Shown in pieces: positions 8,955-16,425 of a DNA stretch of 64,000 bases. The notes under the pieces were generated by a model that did no database searches, was not told where the DNA came from, and saw nothing but the letters and a program-made list of their open reading frames with translations. Positions within the stretch are counted from its first letter, which is position 1, and each line of letters starts with the position of its first letter. The stretch comes from CAMDHY01 sp046156265 (GTDB taxonomy: Bacteria > Pseudomonadota > Alphaproteobacteria > Rhizobiales > Segnochrobactraceae). The position numbers and the translations under genes are program-made. The stretch spans positions 62,001-126,000 of the forward strand of contig NZ_JAWDIR010000022.1 in the NCBI RefSeq assembly GCF_046156265.1, written 5' to 3'.

Positions 8955-10319
8955 ATGACCGCCCCCGCGTCCCCTCCGCCCCGCGAACCCTCCGCCGACG
9001 CTCCCCTGTCGGCGCGGCGGCTGATCGCCTATGCGCTCCCGGCGCTGCCTTTGGCCGCGCTGACGCTGCCGCTCTACGTCGTCGTGCCGACCTTCTACGT
9101 GGAGACGGTCGGCCTGTCGCTCGCCGCCGTCGGGCAGGCGCTGTTCCTGGTGCGGCTGGTCGACGCGATCTCCGACCCGGTGGTCGGCCTGCTCGCCGAC
9201 CGCTTCCGCCCGCGGCTCGGACGGCGACGGGTCTGGTTTGCGGCCGCCGCACTGCCGACGGCCATCGCAGCAGCGATGATGCTGACGCCGCCCGCCGGCG
9301 CCACGGCGGCCTACCTGCTGCTCTGGGGCATCGTATTGTCCTGCGCCTGGACGGCCGCCTCGATCCCCTACACCGCCTGGGGCGCCGAGCTCGCCCGCGA
9401 CTATCACGGCCGCACCCGCATCGCCGCCGCGCGCGAGGGCACGGTCGTGATCGGCGTCGTCGTGGCGATCGCGCTGCCGGTGGCCGTCACGTCGGGGGGG
9501 CTCGCTGACCAGGCGGGCGGGCTCGCGGCACTGGCGCTGTTCGTGCTCGTGGCCTTGCCCCTGACGGCCGCGCTCGCGGTCTGGCTGGTGCCGGAGCCGC
9601 ACGACGCCTCGCGCACCCGGCTGGCGTTGTGGGCGAGCCTCGGCCACATCGTCCGCAACCGGCCGTTCGTGCGCCTCGTCGCCGCCTTCCTGCTGAACGG
9701 TTTCGCCAACGGCCTGCCGGCGACGCTGTTCCTGTTCTTCGTCTCGAGCGTGCTGGAGGCGCCGGACTTCGCCGGTGTGCTGCTGCTCGTCTATTTCATC
9801 GCCGGCGTCGCCGGCATCCCGCTGTGGCTGCGCCTGAGCCGGCGCTTCGGCAAGCACCGCACCTGGTGCGGGGCGATGATCTTCGCCTGCGCGATCTTTG
9901 CCTTCGTGCCCTTCCTCGGGCCCGGCGACCTCTGGCTGTTCGTCGGCGTCTGCGTGCTCACCGGCGCGGCGGTGGGGGCCGATCTCGTGCTGCCGCCGGC
10001 GATCCAGGCCGACGTCATCGACGTCGACACCGCCGGCTCCGGCGAGGAGCGCTCGGGGCTCTATTTCGCGCTGTGGGGGCTCGCGACGAAGCTCGCGCTG
10101 GCGCTCGCCGTCGGCGTCGCCTTCCCGATCCTGGACGTGGCCGGCTTCACGCCCGGCGACGACGGCACGGGCAGCGGCCTGCTCGCGCTGGCGCTGCTCT
10201 ACGCGGCGGTGCCGGTGGCCCTCAAGCTCGCGGCGATCGCGCTGATGTGGAACTTCCCCGTCGACGAGGCCTCGGCGGAGGCGACGTCGGCGCGCATCCG
10301 GGCGAACGAGGCCGTCTGA
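8955..10319 (+). CDS. MFS transporter, GPH/COG2211-like
   Basis: Inner-membrane carrier of 454 residues with about twelve predicted hydrophobic helices. It carries the sodium:galactoside-symporter-like DAISDPVVGLLADRFRPRLG motif in the loop after helix 2 and a long central loop around AVWLVPEPHDASRTR. The substrate cannot be told. Members of this family follow cfa genes in many proteobacteria, so a link to lipid or envelope stress is inferred rather than sugar uptake. The ATG lies 19 nt after the cfa stop; a GTG one codon earlier is possible. It is the last gene of the rightward run and converges with the SDR gene, leaving only 8 nt between the stops. Confidence 0.85.
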   Translation: MTAPASPPPREPSADAPLSARRLIAYALPALPLAALTLPLYVVVPTFYVETVGLSLAAVGQALFLVRLVDAISDPVVGLLADRFRPRLGRRRVWFAAAALPTAIAAAMMLTPPAGATAAYLLLWGIVLSCAWTAASIPYTAWGAELARDYHGRTRIAAAREGTVVIGVVVAIALPVAVTSGGLADQAGGLAALALFVLVALPLTAALAVWLVPEPHDASRTRLALWASLGHIVRNRPFVRLVAAFLLNGFANGLPATLFLFFVSSVLEAPDFAGVLLLVYFIAGVAGIPLWLRLSRRFGKHRTWCGAMIFACAIFAFVPFLGPGDLWLFVGVCVLTGAAVGADLVLPPAIQADVIDVDTAGSGEERSGLYFALWGLATKLALALAVGVAFPILDVAGFTPGDDGTGSGLLALALLYAAVPVALKLAAIALMWNFPVDEASAEATSARIRANEAV

Positions 10320-10327
10320 GCGGGCCC

Positions 10328-11161
10328 TCAGCGGCCGCGCTTGTCCCAGCCCGTGGATCGGGCAACCAGGCGGAAATAGAGGCCGTAGGGCAGCATCCGC
10401 AGAAGCTTCAGCTGGCGCGTGAAGCGGCGCGGGAAGGTGATCTCGAAGGCGTCCGACGCGAGCCCCTCGACCAGGGCAGCGGCCGCGTCGTCCACCTGCA
10501 TCAGATGCGGCATCGGGAACGGGTTGTTCTTCGTCGCCGGCGTGTCGACGAAGCCTGGGCAGACGAGCTGGATGCGGATGCCGAGATTGTCGAGATCGAA
10601 CTTCAGGCTCTCGGCGAGGTTGATCAGCCCGGCCTTGGTGGCGCCGTAGGCCGCCGAGGTCGGCAGCCCCGCATAGCCCGCGACCGAGGCGACGATGACG
10701 ATGTGGCCGCGGCGGCGCGGCCGCATCAGGTTGAGCACCGGCACGAGGGCGTTGACGGTGCCGTTGAGGTTCACCGCGAAGGTGGTCTCGAAGGGGGCGA
10801 CGGTCAGCGGCGCATCGGCGGCGACGGGGATGTAGACGCCGGCATTGAGGATGGCGAGCGCGAGCGGGCCGAGCTCGTCCTCGATGGCGGCGACGATGTC
10901 GGCCATGCGGCCGGCGTCGGTCACGTCGCCGGGATAGGCGACGATCCGCCCGCCGTTCCGGCCGGGGGTGGCGGCGAGCTCGGCGAGGGCATCGGCGTCG
11001 CGGGCGGTGACGGCGACGGTGCAGCCGCGGTCGCGCAGCTGCTCGGCGACGGCCCGGCCGATGCCGCTGCTCGCCCCGGTGATCCAGACGGGGCCGGCGG
11101 CGGGGTCGGGGCGTGGGGGGGGGGACATCGCGGGGGCACCGGCCGCGGGGGCGGCCGGCAC
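10328..11161 (-). CDS. Short-chain dehydrogenase/reductase
   Basis: Classical SDR of the Rossmann fold, 277 residues from the GTG start. It has the NAD(P)-binding TGASSGIG (about 28-35), the NAG motif in ILNAG, the catalytic Ser in IVASVAGYAG and the YxxxK pair in AAYGATKAG. The substrate is unknown. The GTG lies 2 nt after the chrR-like stop, so the two genes form an operon. An alternative ATG at 11128 is immediately followed on the coding strand by a run of ten C residues (11124-11115), which makes the N terminus uncertain. SDRs of this kind recur in cfa/COG2907 neighbourhoods. Confidence 0.88.
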   Translation of the reverse strand: MPAAPAAGAPAMSPPPRPDPAAGPVWITGASSGIGRAVAEQLRDRGCTVAVTARDADALAELAATPGRNGGRIVAYPGDVTDAGRMADIVAAIEDELGPLALAILNAGVYIPVAADAPLTVAPFETTFAVNLNGTVNALVPVLNLMRPRRRGHIVIVASVAGYAGLPTSAAYGATKAGLINLAESLKFDLDNLGIRIQLVCPGFVDTPATKNNPFPMPHLMQVDDAAAALVEGLASDAFEITFPRRFTRQLKLLRMLPYGLYFRLVARSTGWDKRGR

Positions 11162-11163
11162 GC

Positions 11164-11844
11164 TCAGCCGCGCATCAGCGGCGCGAACAGCCGGCCGATC
11201 GGACCGGTGAGGCGCAACGGTGCGTCAGTGATCGCGATGCAGATGCAGTCCTCGTCGGCGTCGGCGATCGGGCGGTGGTCGACACTGTCGTCGGCGACGA
11301 CGATGTCGCCGCGCGCCGCGTGATGCGGGCCGTCGGTGAAGCCGCCGGAGAGCACCAGCGTAATCTCGGTGCCGTGGTGGGTGTGGCTCGGGATCGCCGC
11401 GCCACGGCGCACCCAGACGAGCTTGGTGACCATGCCGTCCTGCTCGTCGAGCTGGCACTCCTTCAGGCTCGGCAGCAGGCGGCGCCACTTGGCGGTGGCG
11501 ACGCCGCCCGGCAGGTAGTGGGAGAGCGCGCTCGGCAAGGCGTCGGCGGGTCGGGCATCGGGCGTCGCCTGAGCCGCAGCACCGTGGCCCGGCACGGTGG
11601 CTGCGTCGCCCTGCGCGAAGATCGCGGCGAGGATGGCGTCGCGATCGGCGAGCGGCATCGGCTCGATCGCCTCGAGCTCGGCGCCGCCGACCATCTCGAG
11701 CGCCTCGACGAAGCGCCGGTTGCCCGGCGTCATCTCGAGATGCGCCTCGACGATGCGACGCACCGGAAGCGGCAGGGTGCCCGCCGCGTACTCCGCCAGA
11801 AGCGTGTCGACGGCGTCCGTTTGCTGGATGTGACTGGTCGGCAT
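11164..11844 (-). CDS. ChrR-like anti-sigma factor with cupin domain
   Basis: Protein of 226 residues with the two-domain layout of ChrR: an N-terminal anti-sigma domain (about 1-80) and a C-terminal cupin (about 125-215). In Rhodobacter ChrR holds RpoE until singlet oxygen appears. The cupin metal site looks intact, with HTHHGTE matching HxHxxxE and a later His in SVDHRP. In the anti-sigma domain the zinc-binding His residues are kept (H5, H35), but the two cysteines expected at H+4 and H+7 are T39 and N42. The protein may therefore bind its sigma factor without structural zinc. No sigma factor gene lies beside it in this window. The start ATG has GGAG about 12 nt upstream. Confidence 0.82.
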   Translation of the reverse strand: MPTSHIQQTDAVDTLLAEYAAGTLPLPVRRIVEAHLEMTPGNRRFVEALEMVGGAELEAIEPMPLADRDAILAAIFAQGDAATVPGHGAAAQATPDARPADALPSALSHYLPGGVATAKWRRLLPSLKECQLDEQDGMVTKLVWVRRGAAIPSHTHHGTEITLVLSGGFTDGPHHAARGDIVVADDSVDHRPIADADEDCICIAITDAPLRLTGPIGRLFAPLMRG

Positions 11845-12167
11845 GGTCAGCGTTCACTCCGCCCGGCCGCGGCCGGACCTGTTGCCCAGATGGCCGCGAG
11901 ACCGCGGCACTCTACCCCTCAGCCGGCATTACGTGCCGGTGCCGGGCTTGGATCACGTCCGAAGAAGAGGTTGCGATTCGACCCGCGCCGCCCGGGAAAC
12001 TCTGCCGCGCGCGCCCGGCCGGCGCAATCGTTCGCACCGCCGCGGGCCGGGCTGACGGAGCGGAAATGGCGGCGGTGCGTTTCCATCCGCGCGGGGGATG
12101 GTTTAGCGTGGCCGCCGAAACGAAAGAGGCCGGCGCAAGGCCGGTCGCTGTCCGGGAAGAGCCATCC
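11845..12167. other. Intergenic region between chrR-like gene and cysK
   Basis: This 323-nt divergent gap has no convincing gene. An rpoE-type sigma gene would be expected immediately upstream of chrR and is absent. The gap contains the ECF-type promoter candidate described separately (11927-11955, minus strand). On the plus strand GGAAG at about 12155 serves as the ribosome-binding site of cysK. Confidence 0.6.
11927..11955 (-). promoter_or_regulatory. Candidate ECF (RpoE/ChrR-type) promoter of chrR-SDR
   Basis: Read on the minus strand, TGATCC (11955-11950) is followed by 18 nt and then TAATG (11931-11927), about 83 nt before the chrR-like ATG. This matches the TGATCC / TA-rich RpoE consensus with the same spacer length as the copy ahead of phrB. 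It predicts that the anti-sigma gene is under control of its own sigma factor, as in Rhodobacter. Confidence 0.55.
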
Positions 12168-13208
12168 ATGAGCGTGCACCCGTCGGTCGTCGAGGCGATC
12201 GGCAATACTCCCCTGATCCGCCTCAACCGCGTCTCCGAGATGACCGGTTGCGAGATCCTCGGCAAGGCCGAGTTCCTCAATCCCGGCCAGTCGGTGAAGG
12301 ACCGGGCGGCGCTGTTCATCGTCCGCGACGCCATCGCCCGCGGCGCGCTGAAGCCCGGCGGCGTCATCGTCGAGGGCACCGCCGGCAACACCGGCATCGG
12401 GCTCGCGATGGTCGCCGACGCGATGGGATTCCGCACCGTCATCGTCATCCCCGAGACGCAGTCGGACGAGAAGAAGCAGATGCTGCGGCTGATGGGGGCC
12501 GAGCTCGTCGAGGTGCCGGCCGTCCCCTACCGCAACCCGAACAACTACGTGAAGATCTCCGGCCGCCTCGCCGAGCAGCTGGCGCGATCCGAGCCGAACG
12601 GGGCGATCTGGGCGAACCAGTTCGACAACGTCGCCAACCGGCAGGCCCACATCGAGACCACCGGCCCGGAGATCTGGGCGCAGACGGGCGGCCGCATCGA
12701 CGGCTTCGTCGCCGCCGTCGGCACCGGCGGCACGCTCGCCGGCACCGGCATCGCGCTGAAGGAGCGCGACCCGAAGGTGACGATCGCGCTCGCCGACCCG
12801 ATGGGGGCGGCGCTCTATGAGTTTTACACCCACGGCGAGCTGAAGTCGGAAGGCTCCTCGATCACCGAGGGCATCGGCCAGGGCCGCATCACCGCGAACC
12901 TCGAGGGCGCGCCGATCGACACCGCCTTCCAGATCACCGACGGCGAGGCGATCCCGATCGTCTTCGACCTGCTCGAGCACGAGGGCCTCTGCCTCGGCGG
13001 CTCGTCGGGCATCAATATCGCCGGTGCAGTGCGCCTCGCCCGCGAGATGGGGCCCGGCCACACCATCGTGACGATCCTCTGCGACTACGGCACCCGCTAC
13101 GCCTCGAAGCTCTACAACCCGGACTTCCTGCGCTCGAAGGACCTGCCGGTGCCGGCGTGGCTGGAGCGGGCGCCGAGCGTGACGGTGCCCTACGAGGCGG
13201 CCGAGTGA
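12168..13208 (+). CDS. cysK: Cysteine synthase A (O-acetylserine sulfhydrylase)
   Basis: PLP enzyme that makes cysteine from O-acetylserine and sulfide. The 346-residue protein shows IGNTPLIRLNR, the PLP lysine in NPGQSVKDRAA (about residue 43) and the phosphate-binding GTGGTLAGTG. The substrate loop reads EGTAGNTGIGLA rather than the commoner EPTSGNTG. That substitution occurs in an alphaproteobacterial CysK subgroup and leaves a cystathionine-beta-synthase-like preference as a lesser possibility. The start MSVHPSVVEA has GGAAG about 9 nt upstream. A longer in-frame extension upstream is unlike the family. It leads a three-gene run with alaX (13 nt gap) and sseA (37 nt gap). Confidence 0.93.
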   Translation: MSVHPSVVEAIGNTPLIRLNRVSEMTGCEILGKAEFLNPGQSVKDRAALFIVRDAIARGALKPGGVIVEGTAGNTGIGLAMVADAMGFRTVIVIPETQSDEKKQMLRLMGAELVEVPAVPYRNPNNYVKISGRLAEQLARSEPNGAIWANQFDNVANRQAHIETTGPEIWAQTGGRIDGFVAAVGTGGTLAGTGIALKERDPKVTIALADPMGAALYEFYTHGELKSEGSSITEGIGQGRITANLEGAPIDTAFQITDGEAIPIVFDLLEHEGLCLGGSSGINIAGAVRLAREMGPGHTIVTILCDYGTRYASKLYNPDFLRSKDLPVPAWLERAPSVTVPYEAAE

Positions 13209-13221
13209 GGGGGATCGGGCG

Positions 13222-13947
13222 ATGAGCGCGACCGAGCTCGTCTTCCGCGACGATCCCTACCTCGCCGCCTGCGAGGCGCGCATCGTCGACGTGGCCGAGG
13301 GCGGCGGGCTGGTGCTCGACCGCACGGTGTTCTACGCCGCCGGCGGCGGGCAGCCGGGCGACGCCGGCGTCATCGAGCTCGACGACGGCATCTTCCTGCC
13401 GGTGGCGAACGCCGTCTACGGCGCCGACCGGGCAAGCATCGTCCACCAGCTGGCGCAGCCGCTCGACGTCTCGGCGCTGGTCGGGCGGACCGTGACGGCC
13501 CACCTCGACTGGGCGCGCCGCTACGCCCACATGCGCATCCACACGGCGCTGCACCTGCTCTCGGTGGTGCTGCCCTATCCGGTGACCGGCGGCCAGATCG
13601 GCGCCGAGGAGGGCCGGCTCGACTTCGACATCCCGGACGGCGGGCTGGAGCGCGAGGAGATCACCGAGCGGCTGAACGCGCTCGCCGCGGCCGACCATGC
13701 GGTGACGACCGAGTGGATCACCGACGAGGAGCTGATCGCCAACCCCGCCCTCGTCAAGACGATGGCGGTGAAGCCGCCGATGGGCTCCGGCCGCGTCCGG
13801 CTGGTGCGCATCGGCGACATCGACCTGCAGCCGTGCGGCGGCACCCACGTCGCCTCGACGGCCGAGATCGGCGCGGTCGCGGTGACCAAGATCGAGAAGA
13901 AGGGGCGGCTGAACCGCCGCGTGCGCATCGGCTTCGCCGCCGGCTGA
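13222..13947 (+). CDS. Alanyl-tRNA editing protein AlaX-type
   Basis: Free-standing homologue of the AlaRS editing domain. It hydrolyses Ser- or Gly-mischarged tRNA-Ala in trans. The 241-residue length fits AlaX-M/AlaX-L forms without the C-Ala domain. The zinc ligands are complete: HxxxH in RIHTALHLL (H107, H111) and CxxxH in QPCGGTHVA (C205, H209). The N-terminal YAAGGGQPGD loop is also conserved. Its position between cysK and sseA suggests coordination of tRNA quality control with serine/cysteine metabolism, an inference from order only. A ribosome-binding purine stretch precedes the ATG. Confidence 0.92.
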   Translation: MSATELVFRDDPYLAACEARIVDVAEGGGLVLDRTVFYAAGGGQPGDAGVIELDDGIFLPVANAVYGADRASIVHQLAQPLDVSALVGRTVTAHLDWARRYAHMRIHTALHLLSVVLPYPVTGGQIGAEEGRLDFDIPDGGLEREEITERLNALAAADHAVTTEWITDEELIANPALVKTMAVKPPMGSGRVRLVRIGDIDLQPCGGTHVASTAEIGAVAVTKIEKKGRLNRRVRIGFAAG

Positions 13948-13984
13948 GCGGCGGATGGGTGCCGAGGGGAGAGAAGGGCCGGGA

Positions 13985-14848
13985 ATGTCCGATGTCAGCA
14001 CGGCGGCACGCGACCGCCTGATCGTCTCGACGGAGTGGCTGGCCGAGCGGCTGGCGGCGCCCGACATCGTCGTCGTCGACGCCTCCTGGCACCTGCCGAC
14101 CGCGGGCCGCGACGCGAGGGCCGAGTATCTCGCCGGCCACATCCCCGGCGCGGTGTTCTTCGACATCGACGCCGTCAGCGATGCTGACAGCCCGCTGCCG
14201 CACATGCTGCCGAAGCCCCTCGCCTTCTCGGCGGCCGTCCGCAAGCTCGGCATCGGCGACGGCCAGACGATCGTCGTCTACGATTCGGTCGGGCTCTATT
14301 CGGCGGCGCGGGCGTGGTGGACGTTCCGCGCCATGGGGGTGGAGCGCGTGCTCGTCCTCGACGGCGGCCTGCCGGCGTGGACAGCGGCGGGTCACGCTCT
14401 CGAGGAGGGCGAGGTGAAGCGGCCGGAGCGGGCGTTCACGGCACGGCTCGACAACGGCGTCATCGCCGACATCGAGGCGGTGCGCGCGGCGCTCGCCGGA
14501 GGGCGCACCGTGGTTGACGCGCGCGCGGCGGAGCGCTTCGAGGGCCGCGTGCCGGAGCCGCGGCCGGGCCTGCGCGCCGGCCACATGCCGGGAGCGAGGA
14601 ACGTGCCGTTCGGGGCGGTGCTGGCGGACGGAAAACTCAAGCCGGCGGCGGAGATCGCCGCGGCATTCACGGCGGCGGGCGTCGATCCGGGCAAGCCGGT
14701 GGTGACGACGTGCGGCTCGGGCGTCACGGCGGCGATCCTGTCGCTGGCGCTCGCAAGCCTCGGCAACCGCGCCGTCGCCCTCTACGACGGCTCCTGGGCC
14801 GAATGGGGCAGCCGGGAGGATACTAAGGTGGCGACGGGGGCTGGGTGA
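13985..14848 (+). CDS. sseA: 3-mercaptopyruvate/thiosulfate sulfurtransferase
   Basis: Tandem rhodanese protein of 287 residues. The catalytic C243 lies in CGSGVTA, the loop type of mercaptopyruvate sulfurtransferases (thiosulfate enzymes usually have CRKG). Other blocks are DASWHLP, YLAGHIPGAVFFDID and FEGRVPEPRPGLRAGHMPG, all typical. It transfers sulfur from mercaptopyruvate to a thiophilic acceptor in cysteine breakdown. It lies downstream of cysK and alaX on the same strand, forming a sulfur-amino-acid cluster. The start at MSDVSTAAR is preferred (GGAG/AGGG upstream); an ATG 30 nt earlier is possible. Confidence 0.92.
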   Translation: MSDVSTAARDRLIVSTEWLAERLAAPDIVVVDASWHLPTAGRDARAEYLAGHIPGAVFFDIDAVSDADSPLPHMLPKPLAFSAAVRKLGIGDGQTIVVYDSVGLYSAARAWWTFRAMGVERVLVLDGGLPAWTAAGHALEEGEVKRPERAFTARLDNGVIADIEAVRAALAGGRTVVDARAAERFEGRVPEPRPGLRAGHMPGARNVPFGAVLADGKLKPAAEIAAAFTAAGVDPGKPVVTTCGSGVTAAILSLALASLGNRAVALYDGSWAEWGSREDTKVATGAG

Positions 14849-14858
14849 GGACCGCGGC

Positions 14859-15218
14859 CTAGGGCGACGCCCTGTAGCCGTCGAACTCCCAGCGGAACCA
14901 ACCCGCAAGCCTGCCCGCGACCTCGCTCCAGTCGGCACCGGAAGCCTGCGCGATGCGATGGCGGACGTGGCGCTCGATGGCCACTGCGCTGAAGTCGTCC
15001 ATGATCAAACGATACCGGCCGCACACGGCCGCATCGTCCTGAAGCTCGCGATGGAGCCAGGCGGTCGAGCAGACGTCGAAATCGAACGTCTCCTGTCCGG
15101 CCTGGCCGGCAGGTCCGATCAAGGCTCTCACGGTCAGGAAGAACGCTTCCCCGCCGGGGGCAAAGGCAGCGAGGTCCTCGCCATCGAGGGTTTGGAGCGC
15201 GTGCAACGTCGCTTGCAT
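14859..15218 (-). CDS. Imm8-family immunity-like protein
   Basis: Small protein of 119 residues resembling the Imm8 family of polymorphic-toxin immunity proteins. The conserved core is visible: FFLTVRALIGPAGQAGQETF followed by DFDVCSTAWL, then RYRLIMDDF, and a C-terminal WFRWEFDGY block. Immunity proteins neutralise a cognate contact-dependent or secreted toxin, but no toxin gene is visible here, so it is an orphan or has another role. The ATG at 15218 gives the usual family N terminus (MQATLHALQT); an ATG at 15245 would add nine residues. Its base composition is a little less GC-rich than its neighbours, and it is flanked upstream by palindromic repeats, both compatible with horizontal arrival. 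Confidence 0.7.
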   Translation of the reverse strand: MQATLHALQTLDGEDLAAFAPGGEAFFLTVRALIGPAGQAGQETFDFDVCSTAWLHRELQDDAAVCGRYRLIMDDFSAVAIERHVRHRIAQASGADWSEVAGRLAGWFRWEFDGYRASP

Positions 15219-15304
15219 GAGCTGCGAGCCGTTTTCCTCTTCCATTCCGCCATGGCGCGGCTGGACCACACCATCCACGCTTCGAGACTTCCGGGTGGGA
15301 TGGA

Positions 15305-15325
15305 TCGCCCGGTCGAGCCGGGCGA
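15305..15325. repeat. Short hairpin element
   Basis: TCGCCCGG and CCGGGCGA arms of 8 nt enclose the 5-nt loop TCGAG, followed by ATGACGG. The layout matches the common 'GATCGCCCGGTC...GGGCGATGACG' class of intergenic palindrome seen in rhizobial-type genomes. Copy number here cannot be judged from one window. Confidence 0.6.
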
Positions 15326-15362
15326 TGACGGATGCGGGTGAGGCTTGGCCCAACCCTTCCGG

Positions 15363-15480
15363 GGTCATTCCCGGCCTTGTGCCGGGAACCCAAGCAACGT
15401 CTGCCCCCGACGCCACACGACCCGACAGGGCATTGTTTGTCGACAGCGATGGGTTCCCGGCACACAAGGCCGGGAATGAC
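15363..15480. repeat. Long inverted repeat (intergenic palindromic element)
   Basis: The left arm (15364-15392, beginning GTCATTCCCGGCC) and the right arm (15450-15480, ending GGCCGGGAATGAC) are reverse complements over 29 nt apart from a 2-nt insertion (CACACAAGG against CACAAGG). A 57-nt spacer separates them. Such elements are usually non-autonomous, dispersed repeats that can fold in RNA. Confidence 0.75.
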
Positions 15481-15595
15481 ACCCTCTGAAGACGTGGCTT
15501 CATCGAACCGGGTCGCGAACCACCGCTCGGAGCACCCCGGGCGCTCGAAGCGGCCCGGGAACAGTGCCCCTTACCTCGGTGCTCCCCTCTCCCCC

Positions 15596-16396
15596 TCAGT
15601 GCAGGATCTGGCTCAAGAACAGCTTGGTGCGTTCGTGCTGGGGGTTCTCGAAGAAGGAGATCGGCTCGTTCTCCTCGACGATCTGGCCGGCGTCCATGAA
15701 GATCACGCGGTTCGCCACCTGGCGGGCGAAGCCCATCTCGTGGGTGACGCACAGCATCGTCATGCCGTCCTCGGCGAGAGACACCATGGTGTCGAGCACC
15801 TCCTTCACCATCTCGGGGTCGAGGGCGGACGTCGGCTCGTCGAACAGCATCACCTTCGGTTTCATGCAGAGGGCGCGGGCGATCGCCACGCGCTGCTGCT
15901 GGCCGCCGGACAACTGGCCGGGGTACTTCTTCGCCTGCTCGGGGATCTTCACCCGCGTGAGGTAGTGCATCGCCACCTCCTCGGCCTCCCGCTTCGGCAT
16001 CTTGCGTACCCAGATCGGCGCCAGCGTGCAGTTCTCGAGGATGGTGAGGTGTGGGAACAGGTTGAAGTGCTGGAACACCATGCCGACCTCGCGGCGCACC
16101 TCGTCGATGCGCTTGAGGTCCTCGGTGAGCTCGATGCCGTCGACGACGATGCGGCCCTTCTGGTGCTCCTCCAGGCGGTTGATGCAGCGGATCATCGTCG
16201 ACTTGCCGGAGCCCGACGGCCCGCAGATGACGATGCGCTCGCCGCGGTGGACGCGCAGGTTGATGTCCTTCAGCACGTGGAACTCGCCGAACCACTTGTT
16301 GACCCCGGCCATCTCGACCGCGATCTCCTGGGTGATGTGCAGCTTCGTCGGGTCGACGTGGATCTCGGCTGCGTCGACGGCATATTCGGTCGTCAT
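15596..16396 (-). CDS. aapP: General L-amino acid ABC transporter ATP-binding protein
   Basis: Cytoplasmic ATPase of the Aap importer, 266 residues. It carries Walker A GPSGSGKST (residues 59-67), the Q-loop VFQHFNLFPH, the signature LSGGQQQRVAIARAL, Walker B VMLFDEPTSALDPE and the H-loop VTHEMGF. It energises uptake of a broad range of amino acids with AapQ, AapM and AapJ. The ATG of MTTEYAVDAA follows the aapM stop by 29 nt. It is the last gene of the leftward aapJQMP operon, the standard order in rhizobia. Confidence 0.95.
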   Translation of the reverse strand: MTTEYAVDAAEIHVDPTKLHITQEIAVEMAGVNKWFGEFHVLKDINLRVHRGERIVICGPSGSGKSTMIRCINRLEEHQKGRIVVDGIELTEDLKRIDEVRREVGMVFQHFNLFPHLTILENCTLAPIWVRKMPKREAEEVAMHYLTRVKIPEQAKKYPGQLSGGQQQRVAIARALCMKPKVMLFDEPTSALDPEMVKEVLDTMVSLAEDGMTMLCVTHEMGFARQVANRVIFMDAGQIVEENEPISFFENPQHERTKLFLSQILH

Positions 16397-16425
16397 CTCG
16401 GCGGACCTCCGAACGGGTTTGTGGA

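Larger units (their letters stand above)
15219..15595. other. Repeat-bearing intergenic region
   Basis: A gap of 377 nt between the Imm8-like gene and aapP with no coding support. It consists largely of two palindromic elements given separately (15305-15325 and 15363-15480). Both resemble the short intergenic palindromes scattered through Hyphomicrobiales genomes. Confidence 0.6.

Noticed and set aside
15260..15595. N-terminal extension of the Imm8-like protein through the repeat region
   Set aside because: The upstream in-frame translation is simply the palindromic repeats read through and does not resemble a protein domain.
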